This document shows positions 60,322 through 64,000 of a stretch of DNA of 64,000 bases, piece after piece (positions within the stretch are counted from its first letter, which is position 1; each line of letters opens with the position of its first letter). The notes beneath the pieces are model-generated. The model had not been told where the DNA came from. It did no database searches and saw nothing but the letters and a program-made list of their open reading frames with translations. Origin of the DNA: Lewinella sp. IMCC34183 (lineage in GTDB: Bacteria > Bacteroidota > Bacteroidia > Chitinophagales > Saprospiraceae). The stretch is from positions 1 to 64,000 of the forward strand of contig NZ_QMEM01000013.1 in NCBI RefSeq assembly GCF_003390915.1. Reading direction: 5' to 3'. Position numbers and translations under genes: made by a program.

Positions 60322-61616
60322 ATCCACCCCCGCTCCAGCAAAAAATACACGCCTACCAGCGCGTATTCCGCGCCGACCAGCCAGAGGTTCTCAGTATAGG
60401 GCACCACAGTATAGCTGGTGTAGGTCAGCATGATCAGGTACGACCACAGCAGGGGGAACCGCCAGGGGGTGAAGCAACACAGCACCACCGGCACCGTCAG
60501 GTACCAGGGATGGACGGTGGTGGCGCAGAGCAAATACAGCACAAAGGCCGCCAGCCAGCCCCCCGGCAGCGAACGCCAGTCGGTACGGCGGTCCGCCAGG
60601 GCGACGATAAAGATCACGCCCGCCGCCAGACGGGCGAGCAGCGGGCCGAAACGGGCGATCTGGTTCCACCCCAGCTCGTGGTAGCCGTAGCTTCGCAGCA
60701 GGTAGTAGAGGCTGGCGTTAAATTCAAATTTCCGGAAGTACAGGTCCAGGCTGTTGCCGAAGCCGCTCAGAAAGCCGCTCCCGATCAGCAGCGGTACGAA
60801 CAGTAGCCCCAACCCCGCCCCCAGATATAGGAAAAAGGTCCAGAAGGGCCTCCCCCACAATCGCCGTAACAGAAACGGCAGCAACATGAGTGGCAACAAC
60901 TTGCTCCCGACCGAGAGAGCCATCGCACCCGCGGCCCCGCCGTACCGGCTGCGCGTGAGCAGGTACAGGGACAGGAGCAGAAAGGCCACCATCGCCCCCT
61001 CGAAGTGCAGGTTGCCCACGATCTCCACCAGGATGAGGGGATTGAGATAGTACAGCAACAGTCGCCCGCGCGGCAGGCCGAAGCCCGCCAGTAATCGCAG
61101 CAATAGCCACAGGGTAGCCAGTTCGGTCAGCAGCAGGAACAGCTTCATGACCACCGCCGCCCCGTACCAGCTGTGGGGGCTCACCATTACCGCCACCGCG
61201 AATACCGCCTGGGCGACCGGGGGATACACGGAATGGTACGCCTGCGAATTCAGCCGCTCGAATAACCGGGCGTCGTTGCCCCCGGGGCCCGTGCCGGTGG
61301 CGGAGTAATAAGCAGGCGGATGCACAAATGGGTTTTCTCCGGCCGCCACCAGGTGGCCGTCCCAGACAAAGCGGTATACGTCGTCGCTGAGGCGCGGAAA
61401 CGCAAAGACCAGTACGATCCGCAACAGGACGCCCAGGCCGATCCAGTACCGGAGCCCGCGAAGCGTCGGGCGGTAGACGCACAGCAGGTAGCCGGCGAAG
61501 GCGGTGGTGAAGGCGGCAAACAGCGGCCAGAAGCCGGTACGATCTACCGCAAAGCCCAGGTAGAGCACGCCGGCCGAGAGCAGGAGCCCGCCGGCTGCAC
61601 CGCGGGCCAGGCTCAC
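60279..61616 (-). CDS. Polytopic mannosyltransferase-like membrane protein (GT87/DUF2029 type)
   Basis: 445 residues with about a dozen hydrophobic helices. Family marks are FPRLSDDVYRFVWDGHLVAA followed by GENPFVHPP, YPPVAQAVFAV, NLHFEGAMVAFLLLSLYLL and TTVHPWYLTVPVVL. This is the pattern of polyprenol-phosphate-mannose-dependent transferases; the Asp pair of SDDVYR is the probable catalytic site. The start codon is GTG, overlapping the previous gene's TGA by four bases (GTGA). The last ten codons overlap, in antisense, the ncRNA terminator. Donor and acceptor unknown. Confidence 0.85.
   Translation of the reverse strand: MSLARGAAGGLLLSAGVLYLGFAVDRTGFWPLFAAFTTAFAGYLLCVYRPTLRGLRYWIGLGVLLRIVLVFAFPRLSDDVYRFVWDGHLVAAGENPFVHPPAYYSATGTGPGGNDARLFERLNSQAYHSVYPPVAQAVFAVAVMVSPHSWYGAAVVMKLFLLLTELATLWLLLRLLAGFGLPRGRLLLYYLNPLILVEIVGNLHFEGAMVAFLLLSLYLLTRSRYGGAAGAMALSVGSKLLPLMLLPFLLRRLWGRPFWTFFLYLGAGLGLLFVPLLIGSGFLSGFGNSLDLYFRKFEFNASLYYLLRSYGYHELGWNQIARFGPLLARLAAGVIFIVALADRRTDWRSLPGGWLAAFVLYLLCATTVHPWYLTVPVVLCCFTPWRFPLLWSYLIMLTYTSYTVVPYTENLWLVGAEYALVGVYFLLERGWIKKERSVLSYGPQV
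60289..60321 (+). terminator. Intrinsic terminator of the candidate ncRNA
   Basis: The perfect stem GGTCCGTAC-GAAA-GTACGGACC (60289-60310) is followed by TTTCTTTTTTT. It lies antisense within the last codons of the mannosyltransferase-like gene, which ends at 60279. Confidence 0.9.
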
Positions 61617-63187
61617 TTTTGGAGCACCTTGGCGGCTACGGCCCGCGCCACGTTCTGCCCGTCCATGGCGGCGCTGAGGATGCCACCCGCGAAGCCGGCC
61701 CCCTCCCCGCAGGGAAAGAGCGAAGCCGCCTGGGGGTGCTGGAGGGACTTGCGGTCGCGGGGAATGCGCACGGGCGAGGAGGTACGGCTTTCGGTACCGA
61801 TCACGTTGGCCTCCTCCGTATAGTATCCCTTCATCTTGCGGCCGAACACCCGGACCCCCTCCTGCAGCCGGCTGTAGATACCTGCGGGCAGCAGCTCGTG
61901 CAGAGGGGCGGCGTGCAGCCCCGGAATGTAGCTCGTGGCGGGAAGGTCACGCGATACCTTGCCACTGGCAAAATCGGGCAGGCGCTGGGCCGGTGCCCGT
62001 TGGCTGCCGTCGCCGCTGGCAAACATGGCCCGCTCGACTGCCTGCTGGAAGGCAAGGCCGGCAAATACCCCGTGCTCGGCGTAGGGGGCCAGGTCCTCGG
62101 TCTCCACGGCGACTACGGTACCGGAATTGGCGTACGGGCTGTCGCGGCGTGAGAGGCTCATTCCGTTGACTACAATCTCGCCCGGAGCGGTAGCGGCGGG
62201 CACTACGAGCCCCCCCGGACACATGCAAAAACTGAAGACCCCCCGCTCGGCCACCTGGGCTACCAGCTTGTAGCTGCTGGCGGGCAGGTTCTCTTCCCGC
62301 TCCGCCCGTCCGTACTGGATACGGTCGATCAGGGGCTGGGGGTGTTCGATGCGTACCCCGAGGGCGAAGGGTTTGGCCTCGATGCGCAGGCCCCGTTCGT
62401 GCAGCAGGTAGTAGATGTCCCGGGCGGAGTGTCCGGTGGCCAGTACGTAGGCTGCGGCGGGCAATCGGTACGTACTTCCCTCGGGATCCGTGATGATGAG
62501 CGCCTCCAGGTCCTCACCGTATTCCAGGTCGGTTACGCGATGGCCGAAGCGGATCTCCCCACCGTGGTCGAGGATCGTCTGTCGCAGGTTGGCCACTACA
62601 CCCGGTAGTTTGTTGGAGCCGATGTGCGGGTGGGCGTCGATGAGGATGTCCGGCTGCGCCCCGTGGGCCACCAGTGCCTGGAGCGCCTTGAGGTAGTTGC
62701 CGCGCTTGAGGCTGCGGGTGTAGAGCTTGCCGTCGCTGTAGGTGCCGGCCCCGCCCTCGCCGAAGCAGTAGTTGCTGTCGGGGTCCACTTCACCGAACTG
62801 CTGGATTGCCCGTAGGCTCCGGCGCCGGGCCCGGACGTCACGGCCTCGCTCGATAATGATGGGTCGCAGGCCGAGCTCGATCAGCTCCAGGGCGGCGAAC
62901 ATGCCCGCCGGCCCACATCCCACAACGACAACGGCGGGAGCGTCGGCCACGTCGCGCAATTGGAAGGAAGGGGGAGACTCCGGCGTCGGGTCTTCCCCGG
63001 GGCCGGTTACGTCGACCCGCAGGCGGTAGACGGGTCGGGCGCCGCGGGCGTCGATGCTCCGGCGGTTGACCACGATATCGGCAACGGCGGCATCGGTGAG
63101 GTTACCCTGTCGCAGCACGGCCCGTCGCAGGGCGTTCGCGTCGTTCAGGTCGGCGGGGGCAAGCTTGATCTCCAGGGTGGTCGGCAT
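61613..63187 (-). CDS. FAD-dependent dehydrogenase, COG2509 family
   Basis: 524 residues. An N-terminal ferredoxin-like region (about 1-85, VNRRSIDARGARPVYRLRV) precedes the FAD Rossmann loop VVVVGCGPAGMFAALELIELG and the family motifs DSNYCFGEGGAGTYSDGKLY, ATGHSARDIYYLLHERGL, VFSFCMCPGGLVVPA and the C-terminal FPCGEGAGFAGGILSAAMDG. Predicted cytoplasmic flavoprotein oxidoreductase with unknown substrate. It is upstream of and translationally coupled to the mannosyltransferase-like gene. A -7 box ends five bases before the ATG. Confidence 0.92.
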   Translation of the reverse strand: MPTTLEIKLAPADLNDANALRRAVLRQGNLTDAAVADIVVNRRSIDARGARPVYRLRVDVTGPGEDPTPESPPSFQLRDVADAPAVVVVGCGPAGMFAALELIELGLRPIIIERGRDVRARRRSLRAIQQFGEVDPDSNYCFGEGGAGTYSDGKLYTRSLKRGNYLKALQALVAHGAQPDILIDAHPHIGSNKLPGVVANLRQTILDHGGEIRFGHRVTDLEYGEDLEALIITDPEGSTYRLPAAAYVLATGHSARDIYYLLHERGLRIEAKPFALGVRIEHPQPLIDRIQYGRAEREENLPASSYKLVAQVAERGVFSFCMCPGGLVVPAATAPGEIVVNGMSLSRRDSPYANSGTVVAVETEDLAPYAEHGVFAGLAFQQAVERAMFASGDGSQRAPAQRLPDFASGKVSRDLPATSYIPGLHAAPLHELLPAGIYSRLQEGVRVFGRKMKGYYTEEANVIGTESRTSSPVRIPRDRKSLQHPQAASLFPCGEGAGFAGGILSAAMDGQNVARAVAAKVLQK

Positions 63188-63192
63188 CGGGG

Positions 63193-63200
63193 CAAAGGTA
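63193..63200 (-). promoter_or_regulatory. -7 promoter box (TACCTTTG) of the COG2509 gene
   Basis: Exact TAnnTTTG on the minus strand; five bases separate it from the ATG at 63187, so the mRNA would be leaderless or nearly so. Confidence 0.55.
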
Positions 63201-63220
63201 CGCCGCCCCGCCGGTCCGGA

Positions 63221-63640
63221 TTATTTGTGGGCGCGCGTATACTGTCGGTCGCCCGCGGGGCTGAAGTCCTCGGGCAGGTACACCACGATGGTGACCTCTT
63301 CGAAGGCACTGCCCTCGGTACCCTTGACCACCCGCCGGTTCTTGTCGAAACTGACGAGCTGCATCTGGTCACCGCTTACGGTGGGCTTGAGCACGTACCG
63401 CTTTTGCCGCAGGTAGAAGTCGAGGATGTCTTGCTTGACGTTCTTGATCTGTACGCTGGTCTCGATGAGCAGGTCGTCGCCGGGCCAGGAGCGGAACTCC
63501 AGCTGGTCCTTCGCATATACGTCGAAGGTGATCTCGTTGACGTCGTCAACGTCAACCGTCTTGTGGAAGATGTCCGCGGGATCCTGTGCAAAGGATACCG
63601 TGGTGCAGCCCAATAGGGCTAGCAGGAGAAGGTATTGCAT
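63221..63640 (-). CDS. Secreted small hypothetical protein (DUF4097-like beta repeats)
   Basis: 139 residues. Signal peptide (MQYLLLLALLGCTTVSFAQ) and a short beta-rich domain: VNEITFDVYAKDQLEFRSWPGDDLLIETS, QMQLVSFDKNRRVV, FEEVTIVVYLPEDF. The strand pattern (x-V-x-V-x-G-x-x-x-V-x-V) recalls DUF4097/adhesin-head repeats, but it is too short for a firm call. Periplasmic or surface. It lies 33 bp upstream of the COG2509 gene, which has its own promoter box. Confidence 0.7.
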   Translation of the reverse strand: MQYLLLLALLGCTTVSFAQDPADIFHKTVDVDDVNEITFDVYAKDQLEFRSWPGDDLLIETSVQIKNVKQDILDFYLRQKRYVLKPTVSGDQMQLVSFDKNRRVVKGTEGSAFEEVTIVVYLPEDFSPAGDRQYTRAHK

Positions 63641-63756
63641 AAGGTAGTATTCCAGTACAGTAACTAAAGCAAAAACGGCCGCAGGAGCTGGTTTGGTCTA
63701 TCCCGAAAGGCCGATATAAAAGAAAATTCTATACGCGTTCCCGTAAAGATAGGGGA

Positions 63757-64000
63757 TCATACGCTCTGTTTGCTCTCAGGAATTTGTCGGTGCGACTTCA
63801 CATCCGGCAGTTTGACGCCCAGGTACACCAGCTGGTACCCCCCGTCGTCCACGTCGAGGCTTTCGGCATCGTAGGGTACGACCTGCAGGCTGCCATCCGG
63901 AGATTTGATGAACAGGGGGATGGAATATTTTTCCTCTCCGGCCATCAGCAGCAGATCGAGCAACTCCCGCTGGCTGTACAGTTCGCGCTCGTGGATCACC
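63757..64000 (-). CDS. C-terminus of a transporter-like protein (partial, runs off the window)
   Basis: 81 codons are visible; the 5' end lies beyond 64000. The text ELYSQRELLDLLLMAGEEKY, IPLFIKSPDGSLQVVPYD and GGYQLVYLGVKLP resembles the TrkA-C-like end of the antiporter at 38271-40154 (IPLYLRCTEYGDITFIP, VLYYIG). It may therefore be the end of a cation transporter. The GTG at 63999 is probably an internal Val. Low confidence in function, higher that it is a real gene end. Confidence 0.55.
   Translation of the reverse strand, partial: VIHERELYSQRELLDLLLMAGEEKYSIPLFIKSPDGSLQVVPYDAESLDVDDGGYQLVYLGVKLPDVKSHRQIPESKQSV

Overview
The window is high-GC DNA from a free-living member of the phylum Bacteroidota, most likely a Lewinella-like member of the Saprospiria. 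The evidence is: type IX secretion (T9SS) C-terminal sorting domains, SprB-repeat adhesins, a SusC/SusD pair, the gliding protein GldJ, a PorE-like envelope protein, lipoproteins with LxxC-type boxes, and the Bacteroidota -7 promoter motif TAnnTTTG in front of several genes. The species-level placement is inference from gene content only. I saw no rRNA, tRNA, phage, transposase or CRISPR array.

Layout. 1-0.8 kb and 8.2-9.3 kb hold two blocks of one repeat family in opposite orientation. They flank a small accessory-looking segment: a DUF429-like protein, an ABC-F ATPase, a frameshifted HxlR regulator beside an azoreductase, a DUF4259 protein, a prolyl-iminopeptidase-like hydrolase and an unknown membrane protein. 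9.5-17 kb holds a GH13 lipoprotein and two large SprB-repeat T9SS adhesins. 17.3-23 kb is a SusC-SusD-PHP phosphodiesterase operon. 23-30 kb holds DUF2167 and LURP-one-like proteins, a large BNR-repeat (sortilin-like) protein and a third SprB adhesin. 29.9-32.9 kb is an MbnP/MbnH-like operon with two di-haem peroxidases.

33-48 kb is mostly housekeeping: flavin reductase, AlkA-like glycosylase, CysS, a polyphosphate-glucokinase-like ROK kinase, a PKD-cyclophilin lipoprotein, a Na+/H+ antiporter, MurF, GldJ, a VOC protein, HtpG, NadD and an M14-type deacylase. 48-58.5 kb is envelope and surface biology: a PorE-like protein, an OmpA/thrombospondin-3 protein, an acyl-ACP thioesterase, a serine hydrolase and a lamin-tail T9SS protein. 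58.6-64 kb holds CCA-adding enzyme, a candidate structured ncRNA, a mannosyltransferase-like membrane protein, a COG2509 FAD protein and the end of a transporter-like gene.

How the parts fit. GldJ (gliding/T9SS) and the PorE-like protein belong to the machinery that would export and anchor the four sorting-domain proteins found here. The SusCD-PHP operon looks like an uptake-and-hydrolysis unit for a phosphodiester. The MbnP/MbnH pair points to periplasmic copper/redox chemistry. The points most worth a second look are the candidate ncRNA at about 60.11-60.32 kb, the SprB paralogue family with a shared module, the inverted repeat blocks, the SusCD-phosphodiesterase linkage, and promoters lying almost on top of start codons.
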